NCBI GenBank assembly: GCA_017633615.1
Contig: JAGBPB010000090.1
Coordinates: 1-64,000 of the forward strand
Direction of reading: 5' to 3'
Length of the DNA stretch: 64,000 bases
Source: Bacteroidaceae bacterium
Lineage (GTDB): Bacteria > Bacteroidota > Bacteroidia > Bacteroidales > Bacteroidaceae
Below the pieces are notes generated by a model. That model worked only from the letters and a program-made list of their open reading frames with translations. It was not told where the DNA came from and ran no database searches. A program made the position numbers and the translations under genes. Positions 45,705 through 54,934 of the stretch are shown here, one piece after another. Position 1 is the stretch's first letter. The number at the start of each line of letters is the position of its first letter.

Positions 45705-47205
45705 TCCCGATGTGCTGAACTGCATTGCCAACCTGAGCAATGATGAGGTTTTTACTCCACCGGAACTGGCAAACAACGTTCTGGACCTTTTGCCACAGGA
45801 ACTGTTCGGCAGCCCCAAAACCACATTTCTGGATCCGTTTACCAAGAGCGGAGTGTTCCTGCGTGAGATAGTAAAGCGTCTGGACCGGGGCTTGGAGAGC
45901 GTAATCCCGGACCGACAAGAGCGCATAGATCACATTCTACATAATCAGGTATTCGGAATAGCTTGCACCGAACTGACATCGTTGCTGTCGCGCCGCTCAG
46001 TATATTGCTCCAAGAGTGCCGATGGCAAATACAGCGTTACACGCTTTAAAACCCCAAGCGGCAATATACTCTACTCAAACATAAATCACACGTGGGAAGG
46101 CGGAAAGTGCAAGTACTGCGGAGCAAGCCAAGCGGTCTATGACCGAGGCTCCCAATTTGAGCAGTACGCCTATATGTTCATCCACACCGACAACCCCGGC
46201 AAATTCTTCAACAACATGAAATTCGATGTAATCATTGGCAATCCTCCGTATCAGCTTAGTGATGGTGGCGGTATGCAAACAGAATCATCATCAGGAAGTG
46301 CTATCCCTCTTTACCATAAGTTTGTGGAGCAAGCGAAAAAACTGAAACCTAGATATTTATCAATGATTATTCCTGCAAGATGGTATTCTGGAGGTCGTGG
46401 ATTAGATGATTTTAGAGATATGATGTTGAATGATTGTAAAATATCTAATCTTGTTGATTATTCCGATTCAAGGGATTGTTTTCCTGGGGTAGACATAGCA
46501 GGAGGTGTGTGTTATTTCCTTTGGGATAGTGCTTACAATGGGTTGTGTCACATTACAAATTATTACAAAAACACCATTTGCAACTCAAGCAGACGTCTTA
46601 ATGAATATCCTGTTTTTGTGAGATATTCTCAAGCTGCCAATATTATAAAAAAGGTTCATGGCAAAAAAGAAACAACAATGGAGCAGAGTGTCTATAGTTC
46701 TAAACCATTTGGTTTTAGAAGTTTTGAATCTGGTCATAAAATAGCGTATCCTAATGATGTTGGAATGTTGGGGAGTAAAGGATTTACATTCGTTAAAAGA
46801 AGTGATGTTCGAATGAACATTCAACTGATTGATGAATGGAAAGTTGTTATGTCGAAGGCAAGTGCAGAACATGCAGGGCAGACGGACAATGAAGGTAGAA
46901 AGAAAGTTATTTCTCGAATTGAGATATTAAAGCCCAATCAAATTTGTACTGAAACGTATTTGCTGCTTCGTACATTTAAAACAGAGAGGGAGGCGATTAA
47001 TATGATTAGCTATGCCAAAACAATGTTTTTCCGTTTTATGATGTCTACCATTTTGTTAACTCAAAATATAGCAAAGGACAAATTCATGTTTGTTCCACTG
47101 CAAGAATTTTCGCACCCATGGACAGATGAGATGCTTTACAAGAAATACGGATTGACGGAGGATGAAATTGCATTCATTGAGTCAATGATCCGACCGATGG
47201 AATAG
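45685..47205 (+). CDS. Eco57I-type DNA N6-adenine methylase/restriction subunit
   Basis: A 506-residue protein. VFTPPELANNVLDLLPQEL leads to degenerate motif I FLDPFTKSGVFLRE (about 48-61). A CxxC (GGKCKYCGA) is near residue 145 and the catalytic NPPY at 186-189 (FDVIIGNPPYQLSDGGG). After that the sequence follows an Eco57I-like target-recognition region (SMIIPARWYSGGRGLDDFR). GC falls from about 55% before residue 190 to about 33% after it, within one reading frame. Together with the M-like gene and the helicase it makes a restriction-modification-like system. No separate PD-(D/E)XK motif is evident. Confidence 0.87.
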   Translation: MENSSYNPDVLNCIANLSNDEVFTPPELANNVLDLLPQELFGSPKTTFLDPFTKSGVFLREIVKRLDRGLESVIPDRQERIDHILHNQVFGIACTELTSLLSRRSVYCSKSADGKYSVTRFKTPSGNILYSNINHTWEGGKCKYCGASQAVYDRGSQFEQYAYMFIHTDNPGKFFNNMKFDVIIGNPPYQLSDGGGMQTESSSGSAIPLYHKFVEQAKKLKPRYLSMIIPARWYSGGRGLDDFRDMMLNDCKISNLVDYSDSRDCFPGVDIAGGVCYFLWDSAYNGLCHITNYYKNTICNSSRRLNEYPVFVRYSQAANIIKKVHGKKETTMEQSVYSSKPFGFRSFESGHKIAYPNDVGMLGSKGFTFVKRSDVRMNIQLIDEWKVVMSKASAEHAGQTDNEGRKKVISRIEILKPNQICTETYLLLRTFKTEREAINMISYAKTMFFRFMMSTILLTQNIAKDKFMFVPLQEFSHPWTDEMLYKKYGLTEDEIAFIESMIRPME

Positions 47206-47294
47206 ATAGAAACAAATAATAAACAGGCGCTCTTTGATTTATTGCTGACAGATTGAAAAATTAATTTATAAGTTAATTTTTAATGGCTTAATCC

Positions 47295-47325
47295 TTTGAT
47301 ATTAAAAAGAATGTGCGTATCTTTG
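47295..47325 (+). promoter_or_regulatory. Internal promoter for the toxin/antitoxin-like pair
   Basis: TTTG (47295-47298), 19 bp, then TATCTTTGC (47318-47326): a full-consensus pair, giving a leader of about 15 nt before the ATG at 47346. Confidence 0.7.
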
Positions 47326-47345
47326 CTCGTGATAAATCAATAGTC

Positions 47346-47837
47346 ATGAGAAAAGTAGAATTTGAACCCTTGTTTTTAACTGAGGCCGCTGATATATTTA
47401 CTATTCGTGTAGATGAAGGGGTTTCTGAGTTTAATAAGTTTTTGGTGTTATTCAAAGATATAGAGGACCCTTTTTTGAAGGATGATTTTAATAAGATTAT
47501 TGCAGCAATTAATAAAATATTGCAAAACGGAGCATTGGAATCTTATTTCAGAATAGAAGGAAAGATGAGTGACAGAATTTGTGCCATTCCATTGTTGATA
47601 ACGCCGAGAGATAAATCCAAGCATGGCACATTAAGACTGTATTGTATCAGGATGTCTGACAGTCTCTTGATAATAGGAGGTGGAGGATTAAAAGTTACTG
47701 ATACTTATCAGGAGGATGAAACATTGGTAAGGCATGTCTCAACTCTACAAATGATAGACTCAAGATTGGCAGATGTTGAAAAAAGTGGTCTTGACTTACA
47801 TAAGGAGCTGTTTAATATTGTTATTGATATAGACTGA
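47346..47837 (+). CDS. Possible HigB/RelE-type toxin
   Basis: A 163-residue AT-rich gene; the start at 47346 (MRKVEFEPLFLTEA) follows the promoter. The N-terminal half is helical. The second half has CAIPLLITPRDKSKHGTLRL, YCIRMSDSLLIIGGGGLKVT and TYQEDETL, in which LRLYCIRxSDSLLII resembles the LRLYxxR core strand of RelE/HigB-fold toxins. I do not recognise the exact family. The partner HTH gene begins 1 bp after its stop, the toxin-first order of HigBA modules. It is placed inside a restriction-modification operon. Confidence 0.6.
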   Translation: MRKVEFEPLFLTEAADIFTIRVDEGVSEFNKFLVLFKDIEDPFLKDDFNKIIAAINKILQNGALESYFRIEGKMSDRICAIPLLITPRDKSKHGTLRLYCIRMSDSLLIIGGGGLKVTDTYQEDETLVRHVSTLQMIDSRLADVEKSGLDLHKELFNIVIDID

Positions 47838-47838
47838 G

Positions 47839-48225
47839 ATGACTAAGGTTTATTACATAGATCCCATGTTCAAGGAGGCTTTGGAAAAAGTCCCGCCTGT
47901 AATTCGTAAGGAGGTCGGTTTTTCTTTTGACATAGCCAAGCGGATTTATGATATCCTAAAAAAGAAAGGATGGTCAAAGACTGATCTTGCCAAGGCTACG
48001 GGTAAGAAAACTCCTGTTGTTACCAAGTGGATGAGTGGCACCCATAACTTTACCATGCGTACTATTGCTGAGATTGAAGTGGCATTGGGCGAGGAGATTA
48101 TTAGCGTAAAGCAAAGCAGGCCTAAGTCAAAACCTACTCCCAAGCCCTATGTTACGGATTTCTTGGCTCAACGTAAAGTAAGCGAGCCTCAAATGTCATA
48201 CAATAAGGAACCGGATAAGGAATAG
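47839..48225 (+). CDS. XRE-type helix-turn-helix protein, probable antitoxin
   Basis: A 128-residue DNA-binding protein. Residues 35-85 form the HTH: AKRIYDILKKKGWSKTDLAK, TGKKTPVVTKWMSGTHNFTM, RTIAEIEVALGEEII. The C-terminal 40 residues are Lys/Pro-rich and probably disordered, as in antitoxins. Its start is 1 bp from the putative toxin stop. It could repress the internal promoter, neutralise the partner, or act as a control protein for the restriction genes. Confidence 0.8.
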   Translation: MTKVYYIDPMFKEALEKVPPVIRKEVGFSFDIAKRIYDILKKKGWSKTDLAKATGKKTPVVTKWMSGTHNFTMRTIAEIEVALGEEIISVKQSRPKSKPTPKPYVTDFLAQRKVSEPQMSYNKEPDKE

Positions 48226-48268
48226 CCTGTCAGCATAGATTCAAAGTGTGCCATAACTTGAAAAGGAT

Positions 48269-51019
48269 ATGGCTGCTACTGATTTGCTTAGGGAGAAGGT
48301 CGCTGAGGCCCCTATGATTTATGCATACGAGCATATTGGCGTTCCGGTTCATGAAGGGATGCTTAAGGTGGGTTATACCACTCGTGATGTGGAGACCCGT
48401 GTGCGGGAGCAGAACCAGACAAATAGTGTCCGGTATAGGATTGTACTCAAGAGACCGGCCATGCGTAAGGATGGGACATCATTTGATGACCATCTTATTC
48501 ATAAGATATTGCGCAAGAATCATGTGCGTAACCCGGAGGGAGAGTGGTTTGTTACTGATGCAGAAACTGTAGAAAGGGCTATTGCTTCGGCTGTAGAAGG
48601 TCATGAAACCATAATAAGCAGAACCAATTCATTCTCCATGCGGCCGGAACAGGAGGAGGCGGTCAGTAAGACATCGGCTTACTTCAAGGCTTTTGTAAAA
48701 GACCCTGCAAACAAGGGATTGATTCCGCATTTCCTCTGGAACGCCAAGATGCGTTTTGGCAAGACATTCACCACATATCAGCTGGCGCTGCGGATGGGGT
48801 GGACCAAGGTGCTGGTGCTTACTTTCAAGCCTGCAGTCAAGACAGCCTGGGAGGAGGATCTGGCTACCCATAAGGATTTTGAGGGCTGGCAGTTCTGCCA
48901 GAAACAGGATGACCGCGAATTCAATTACGTAAATGAGCGCAAGCCGTTTGTCTGTTTTGCATCGTTCCAGGATGTACTGGGCAAGAATGCGGTAGGGGGC
49001 ATTAAGGCTACAAACGAGTGGATCCAGACAGTTGACTGGGATTGCATAGTGCTGGACGAGTATCATTATGGTGCCTGGGGCAGGAATGCCAAGAACTTTT
49101 ATGACAAGAAAGATCCGGCGCTGATGCGGGCGCTTGAGGTGGGTGATATCATAAATGAGGATGCCGATAATGTGCGTGAACTTGAGGCCCGCGAGATGTA
49201 TGATGAGGAGCTGATGCCGCTGCGCACTCACGCCTATCTGTATCTGTCGGGAACGCCTTTTCGGGCTATTTCAACTGGCGAATTCATTGAGGAGCAGATA
49301 TATAATTGGACATATTCTGATGAGCAACGTTCCAAAGAGGCTTGGAGAGGGCCGGATAATCCATACGCCCAACTGCCCAAGATGGTGATGCTCACATATC
49401 AACTGCCGGACAGCATCCGCGAGATAGCATCGCAGGGCGAGTTTGACGAGTTTGACCTGAACGAGTTTTTCCGTGCCGATGACAAAGGTTTCATTCATGA
49501 GGAGTATGTGCAGAAATGGCTTGATCTGATACGTGGTGCATACACTGAGAATATTGTCACTGAACTGAAACTGGGTACAGAGAAACCGCCTATGCCTTTT
49601 TCTGATGCCCGTCTGCTAAGTTACCTGCAACATACATACTGGTTCCTGCCATCGGTTGCGGCATGTGAGGCTATGGCTAAACTGCTTGAAAAGCGTGTGA
49701 ACCGTTTTTATTCTGATTACCGTGTGATAGTTGCTGCCGGAAACAGGGCCGGCATGGGCGCCGCTGCGGTAGGTCCGGTGTATGAGGCCATGAATGATCC
49801 GCAGGAGAGCAAGACCATAACTCTGTCTTGTGGCAAACTATCCACAGGCGTAACCGTAAAACCCTGGACCGGAATACTGATGCTCCGTAACACCACATCG
49901 CCCGAGACCTATTTTCAGGCTGCTTTCCGTGTTCAGTCACCATGGACCACCCGTGATGAGAACGGCGATGAGGTAATTCTAAAACCGCTCTGTTACGTGT
50001 TTGACTTTGCACCCAACCGTGCCCTGCGTCTGGTTGAGGAGTACAGCTGCCAGCTTAACGTGCATGAATCCAACCCGGAAAAGAAGGTAGAGGAGTTCAT
50101 AAAGTTCCTGCCCATACTGGCATTTGACGGCTCATCAATGAAGGAAATTGATGCCGCCGGAGTGCTTGATATGGCTATGAGCGGCACGACAGCTACTCTA
50201 CTTGCCCGCAGGTGGGAATCGGCCGTACTGGTAAATGTGGATAATGCCACCCTGCAACGCTTGATGAACAATCCCGATGCAATGCGTGCCCTGATGAACA
50301 TTGAGGGATTCCGCAGCCTGAACGCAGATATTGAGACCATAATCAACAAGTCAGAGAAGGTAAAAAATACCAAGAAAGAACGTGGCGATGACCTTACTCC
50401 GCGCGAGAAGAAAGAGCTGTCCGATGAGGAGAAGGAGTATAAGAGCAAGCGCCGTGAGATACAGGAAAAACTCATAAAGTTTGCCACCCGTATCCCTGTA
50501 TTTATGTACCTGACCGATTTCCGCGAATACTCACTGCGTGATGTGATAGAACAGCTGGAACCGGAACTTTTCCGCAAGGTGACAGGCCTTACACTAAAGG
50601 ATTTCAGCTTGCTTGTAAGCTTGGGGGTATTCAATAGTGAGCTGATGAACGATGCCGTCTATAAGTTCAAACGCTATGAGGATTCATCGCTTGAATACAC
50701 CGGCATTAACACCCATACAGGTACACTGATAGGCGGTTGGGACACCGTGATAGATACTTCAAAGACAGTACCCTATGAAGAGCCGGTGTATAAGGCTGTG
50801 GCAGAACCTGCACCACAAATCACCCCGATGCCGCAACCCGAAGAATGGGAGAGAGTCAAAGTAGGTGACACGGTATATCACAAAAGCCTTGGCGGGGGTA
50901 CGGTGATGTCAAAGGATGACAAGTACCTGTTTGTCAAGTTCCCGCTCCGTGAGTCAAAATTCATATATCCCGACGTCTTTGAGAACGGCTATCTGTCCAT
51001 GACAAATCTTTCCCAGTGA
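48269..51019 (+). CDS. GIY-YIG (T5orf172)-DEAD/DEAH helicase restriction protein
   Basis: A 916-residue protein. Residues 15-110 resemble the T5orf172 subtype of GIY-YIG nuclease: MIYAYEHIGVPVHEGMLKVG, YTTRDVETRVREQN, with GEWFV after. The superfamily 2 helicase follows, with Walker A AKMRFGKT (159-166), DEYH (263-266), SGTPFR and a second RecA lobe (STGVTVKPWTG, QAAFRVQSPW). Residues 700-735 are a charged coiled stretch. The last 60 residues (VKVGDTVYHKSLGGGTVMS) form a small SH3-like domain. The probable role is ATP-driven translocation and cutting of foreign DNA with the methylases upstream. Confidence 0.86.
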   Translation: MAATDLLREKVAEAPMIYAYEHIGVPVHEGMLKVGYTTRDVETRVREQNQTNSVRYRIVLKRPAMRKDGTSFDDHLIHKILRKNHVRNPEGEWFVTDAETVERAIASAVEGHETIISRTNSFSMRPEQEEAVSKTSAYFKAFVKDPANKGLIPHFLWNAKMRFGKTFTTYQLALRMGWTKVLVLTFKPAVKTAWEEDLATHKDFEGWQFCQKQDDREFNYVNERKPFVCFASFQDVLGKNAVGGIKATNEWIQTVDWDCIVLDEYHYGAWGRNAKNFYDKKDPALMRALEVGDIINEDADNVRELEAREMYDEELMPLRTHAYLYLSGTPFRAISTGEFIEEQIYNWTYSDEQRSKEAWRGPDNPYAQLPKMVMLTYQLPDSIREIASQGEFDEFDLNEFFRADDKGFIHEEYVQKWLDLIRGAYTENIVTELKLGTEKPPMPFSDARLLSYLQHTYWFLPSVAACEAMAKLLEKRVNRFYSDYRVIVAAGNRAGMGAAAVGPVYEAMNDPQESKTITLSCGKLSTGVTVKPWTGILMLRNTTSPETYFQAAFRVQSPWTTRDENGDEVILKPLCYVFDFAPNRALRLVEEYSCQLNVHESNPEKKVEEFIKFLPILAFDGSSMKEIDAAGVLDMAMSGTTATLLARRWESAVLVNVDNATLQRLMNNPDAMRALMNIEGFRSLNADIETIINKSEKVKNTKKERGDDLTPREKKELSDEEKEYKSKRREIQEKLIKFATRIPVFMYLTDFREYSLRDVIEQLEPELFRKVTGLTLKDFSLLVSLGVFNSELMNDAVYKFKRYEDSSLEYTGINTHTGTLIGGWDTVIDTSKTVPYEEPVYKAVAEPAPQITPMPQPEEWERVKVGDTVYHKSLGGGTVMSKDDKYLFVKFPLRESKFIYPDVFENGYLSMTNLSQ

Positions 51020-51022
51020 GCA

Positions 51023-51203
51023 GAACTTAAGGTATAGGGTATCAAAAACCGTCGCCACCCTCGGCGCGTCAGAGGGAGGGGCCCGTGCTCAAGAAGATGC
51101 TGTGGGAGATGGGAACTTGTTCACGTCTTCCACAGCGTCTTATTGGGGATGGGAGGGATAGGGCCGTAGGCCCGTAGTTTTGGATACCCTATACCTTAAG
51201 TTC
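51023..51203. repeat. 181-bp inverted-repeat element (possible MITE or folded RNA)
   Basis: Perfect 21-bp terminal inverted repeats (51023-51043 and 51183-51203, core AACTTAAGGTATAGGGTATC) enclose a GC-rich centre. A nested 12-bp repeat, AAGATGCTGTGG with CCACAGCGTCTT (51094-51105 and 51130-51141, one G-T-type difference), lies inside. No reading frame of note is present and no clear target duplication flanks it. It fills the space between the helicase and the thrA promoter. Confidence 0.85.
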
Positions 51204-51239
51204 TCTCTCTAATATGCAGATAAAATAATATAAAAAGAG

Positions 51240-51247
51240 TAATTTTG
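51240..51247 (+). promoter_or_regulatory. -7 box for the thr operon
   Basis: TAATTTTGC matches TAnnTTTG, 24 bp upstream of the thrA GTG start. Confidence 0.6.
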
Positions 51248-51270
51248 CAGTTTGAAAAATAGTTTTCGCT

Positions 51271-53697
51271 GTGAAAGTACTTAAATTCGGTGGCTCGTCC
51301 GTTGGATCAAAGGAGAGCATCACCAACCTTAAACAGATTGTAGAGTCACAACAGGATGATGTGATAGTAGTGGTTTCGGCCTTGGGCGGAATCACTGACA
51401 AGCTTATTGCTACGGCTAAGATGGCTGCCGGCGGGGACCGTCAGTATGAGGCCGAGACCAATGCCATGCTGGAACGCCATGAGCAGATGATACATGACGT
51501 GATTGTGCCCGAGCGTAGGCGTAAGGCGTACAATCAGGTGCGCAAGCTCTTTGGTGAGCTCAAGGAGATCATGCAGGGGCTCTACCTGCTGCATGACCTG
51601 TCAGAGAAGACCATGGACACGATCGTGAGCTACGGCGAGCGCCTTTCATCGCAGATAGTGGCACAGCTTATTGATGACATCAAGCTGTATGATTCACGTG
51701 AATTCATCAAGACAGAGCATAACGGACATAACCACTCCATAGACAGTGACCTGACATATCGCCTGATAAGAGAGACCTTCAGCGACATGCCCCACAAAGG
51801 CCTGGCACCCGGTTTTATTTCGTCCGATGCCCAGACCGGCGAGGTTACAAACCTGGGCCGAGGCGGATCGGACTACACCGCATCACTCGTTGCAGCCGCA
51901 CTTGATGCCAGCGTACTTGAGATCTGGACCGATGTGGATGGATTCATGACGGCCGATCCCCGCGTTATATCGACCGCATACACTATTGACGAACTGAGTT
52001 ACGTGGAGGCAATGGAGCTGTGCAACTTCGGCGCCAAGGTGGTATATCCGCCTACAATCTACCCGGTTTGCCAGAAGAACATACCCATTCTGATAAAGAA
52101 TACATTCAACCCCACGGCCCGCGGCACCGAGATTGTGAACGAACTCCCCGCCGGAACCAAGGCCATCAAGGGTATATCAAGCATAAGCGACACCGCCCTT
52201 ATCACCATGCGTGGTCTGGGTATGGTAGGCGTCATCGGCGTAAACTACCGCATATTCAAGACGCTGGCCGAGAACGGCATCAGCGTATTCATGGTGTCAC
52301 AGGCATCGTCCGAGAACAGTACGTCAATCGGAGTGCGTAATATCGATGCCGCTCCCGCCTGCGAGCTCCTGAACAAGGAGTTCAGCAAGGAGATTGCGCT
52401 GGGTGCCATATTCCCCATATCGGCCGAGATGGATTTGGCTACGGTGGCTATCGTGGGTGAGAACATGAAACGCAGCCCCGGTATTGCCGGTAAATTGTTC
52501 AGCGTGCTGGGACGTAACGGTATCAACGTGATTGCCTGCGCACAAGGTGCATCCGAGACCAATATATCATTTGTGGTTGAGAAAAAATCACTTCGCAAGT
52601 CATTGAACGTAATCCATGACTCGTTCTTCCTGTCTGAGTATCAGGTGCTCAACCTGTTTATCTGCGGTGTGGGTACCGTGGGCAGCAGCCTGCTGGAGCA
52701 GATCCGCGGACAGCGCGAGAAACTGATGCAGGAGCGTGGCCTCAAGCTTAACGTGGTGGGCATTGCCCGTGGAAGCAAGGCAATGTTCTGCCGCGAGGGC
52801 ATCAACCTGGACAATTACCGTGAGCAGTTGGAAAAGGCTCCGGCCAGCAACATAAAGACTCTGCACGATGAGGTCATTGGCATGAACATATTCAATTCCG
52901 TATTTGTGGATTGCACCGCCAGTGCCGATGTGGCTGGTTTGTATCAGGATTTCCTGGATCATAACATATCGGTTGTAGCAGCAAACAAGATTGCCGCATC
53001 ATCAGAGTATGAGAAATACCAGGCACTTAAGCAGACTGCCCGCCGTCGCGGAGTGAAGTATCTGTTTGAGACCAATGTGGGCGCAGGCCTGCCGGTCATC
53101 AACACCATCAATGACCTGATAAACAGCGGTGACCGCATCCTCAGGATCGAGGCTGTGGTAAGCGGTACTCTGAACTTCATATTCAGCACGCTGAGCGCAG
53201 ACTGCACTCTGAGCCAGACCATCCGCCTGGCCAAGGAGAAGGGTTACAGTGAGCCCGATCCACGCATTGACCTGAGCGGTAAGGACGTTCTGCGCAAGCT
53301 GGTCATCCTGGCCCGTGAGAGCGGTTACGCCATTGAGCAGAAGGATGTTGAGTGCTCACTCTTTATCCCGCGGGAGCTCTTTGACGGCACAATTGACCAG
53401 TTCTGGAAGAAGTTGCCCAAGCTGGATGCCGACTTTGAGCAGCGCCGTGCCCGTGTAGAGAAGGAGGGCAAGCGTATGCGCTTTGTGGCACGTCTTGAGA
53501 ACGGCAAGGCAAGCATTGCGCTGGCCGAGGTCAACAAGTACCACCCGTTCTACAACCTGCAGGGCAGCAACAACATAATTCTGCTTACAACCGAGCGTTA
53601 CAAGGAGTATCCTATGATGATTCAGGGATACGGAGCAGGCGCCGCAGTTACCGCTGCCGGTGTATTTGCCGATATCATGAGCATTGCAAACATTTGA
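51271..53697 (+). CDS. thrA: Bifunctional aspartokinase/homoserine dehydrogenase
   Basis: An 808-residue fusion carrying out the first and third steps from aspartate to homoserine. The start is GTG at 51271. The aspartokinase domain (1 to about 300) opens KFGGSSVGSKESI and has LGRGGSDYTASL. Two ACT repeats follow (about 310-455, GMVGVIGVNYRIF, VAIVGENMKRSPG). The homoserine dehydrogenase domain (about 460-808) has LFICGVGTVGSSLLEQI and VVAANKIA. ACT domains suggest feedback by threonine. It heads a four-gene operon. Confidence 0.96.
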   Translation: MKVLKFGGSSVGSKESITNLKQIVESQQDDVIVVVSALGGITDKLIATAKMAAGGDRQYEAETNAMLERHEQMIHDVIVPERRRKAYNQVRKLFGELKEIMQGLYLLHDLSEKTMDTIVSYGERLSSQIVAQLIDDIKLYDSREFIKTEHNGHNHSIDSDLTYRLIRETFSDMPHKGLAPGFISSDAQTGEVTNLGRGGSDYTASLVAAALDASVLEIWTDVDGFMTADPRVISTAYTIDELSYVEAMELCNFGAKVVYPPTIYPVCQKNIPILIKNTFNPTARGTEIVNELPAGTKAIKGISSISDTALITMRGLGMVGVIGVNYRIFKTLAENGISVFMVSQASSENSTSIGVRNIDAAPACELLNKEFSKEIALGAIFPISAEMDLATVAIVGENMKRSPGIAGKLFSVLGRNGINVIACAQGASETNISFVVEKKSLRKSLNVIHDSFFLSEYQVLNLFICGVGTVGSSLLEQIRGQREKLMQERGLKLNVVGIARGSKAMFCREGINLDNYREQLEKAPASNIKTLHDEVIGMNIFNSVFVDCTASADVAGLYQDFLDHNISVVAANKIAASSEYEKYQALKQTARRRGVKYLFETNVGAGLPVINTINDLINSGDRILRIEAVVSGTLNFIFSTLSADCTLSQTIRLAKEKGYSEPDPRIDLSGKDVLRKLVILARESGYAIEQKDVECSLFIPRELFDGTIDQFWKKLPKLDADFEQRRARVEKEGKRMRFVARLENGKASIALAEVNKYHPFYNLQGSNNIILLTTERYKEYPMMIQGYGAGAAVTAAGVFADIMSIANI

Positions 53698-53719
53698 TTC
53701 TAATCCTTTTCCATAAAAC

Positions 53720-54934
53720 ATGAAATATATCATTATACTTGGCGACGGAATGGCCGACTGGCCGGTCAAGGAGTTTGGCGGAAAGACCATACTCCAGAAT
53801 GCCCGCAAGCCCTACATGGACATGCTTGCCCGCAAGGGTCGCACAGGTATGCTCAAAACCGTGCCCGACGGCTTCCATCCCGGCAGCGAGGTGGCCAACA
53901 TGACCGTAATGGGCTATGACGTGACCAAGTCATTTGAGGGCCGAGGCGTGCTTGAGGCCGCCAACATAGGCGTTGACATAAAACCCGGCCAGATGGGTAT
54001 GCGCTGCAACATCATCTGCATTGAGAACGGTCTTATCAAGAACCACTCAGCGGGTCATATTACAACCCCTGAGGCCGATGAGCTTATCAAAGCGTTAGAC
54101 AAGGAACTCGGTTCAGACCGCGTTCATTTCCATACCGGAATCCAGTACCGCCATCTGCTGGTGATAGACGGCGGCCGCAAGGAGCTTATCTGCACCCCGC
54201 CTCACGATGTCCCGGGACAGCCGTTCCGTGACCTCATGATCAAGGCTGCCACCCCCGATGCCCAGCCTACAGCCGACCTTTTGAACGACCTCATACTGCG
54301 TTCACAGGATATCCTGTCCAAGCATCCCGTAAACCTTAAGCGAGTTGCCGAGGGTAAGGATCCCGCCAACAGCATATGGCCCTGGTCACCCGGTTACCGT
54401 CCGTCAATGCAGCCCATAAATGAACTCTACCCCAATGTACGCAAGAGTTCGGTGATATCGGCCGTGGACCTTATTAAGGGAATAGGTCACTACGCCGGCA
54501 TGAAGGTGATTGACGTGGAGGGCGCAACAGGCCTGTTTGACACCAACTACGAGGGCAAGGCACAGGCTGCCATCGATGCCCTTAAGACCGATGACTTTGT
54601 TTATGTGCACGTTGAGGCCCCCGATGAGGCCGGTCACGAGGGCAACTTTACCCTTAAGAACCGCACCGTTGAGGATCTGGATAGCCGCCTGATAGGTCCC
54701 ATCTATGAGGAGGTTAGCAAATGGGACGAGCCGGTAGCCATTGCAGTGTTGCCTGACCACCCAACGCCTTGCGCACACCGCACGCACACATCGGACCCCA
54801 TTCCGTTCCTTATCTATGCCCCGGGACTGGAGGCTGACGGCGTCACTGCTTTTGACGAGGAGAGTTGCAAGCAGGGCGGCTACGGCAACATTGAGGGCAC
54901 AGAATTCACCAAGATATTCCTATCATTGAAATGA
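53720..54934 (+). CDS. ApgM-type protein, proposed homoserine kinase
   Basis: A 404-residue alkaline-phosphatase-superfamily protein like archaeal cofactor-independent phosphoglycerate mutase. IILGDGMADWPVKEFGGKT binds metal at the N-terminus. NMTVMGYDVTKSFEGRGVLEAA contains the GRG motif, and VHVEAPDEAGHEG and LPDHPTPCAHRTHT complete the metal site. Members placed between thrA and thrC in organisms lacking thrB are the proposed alternative homoserine kinases. Position and coupling (its stop overlaps the thrC start) support this over a glycolytic role. Confidence 0.88.
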   Translation: MKYIIILGDGMADWPVKEFGGKTILQNARKPYMDMLARKGRTGMLKTVPDGFHPGSEVANMTVMGYDVTKSFEGRGVLEAANIGVDIKPGQMGMRCNIICIENGLIKNHSAGHITTPEADELIKALDKELGSDRVHFHTGIQYRHLLVIDGGRKELICTPPHDVPGQPFRDLMIKAATPDAQPTADLLNDLILRSQDILSKHPVNLKRVAEGKDPANSIWPWSPGYRPSMQPINELYPNVRKSSVISAVDLIKGIGHYAGMKVIDVEGATGLFDTNYEGKAQAAIDALKTDDFVYVHVEAPDEAGHEGNFTLKNRTVEDLDSRLIGPIYEEVSKWDEPVAIAVLPDHPTPCAHRTHTSDPIPFLIYAPGLEADGVTAFDEESCKQGGYGNIEGTEFTKIFLSLK

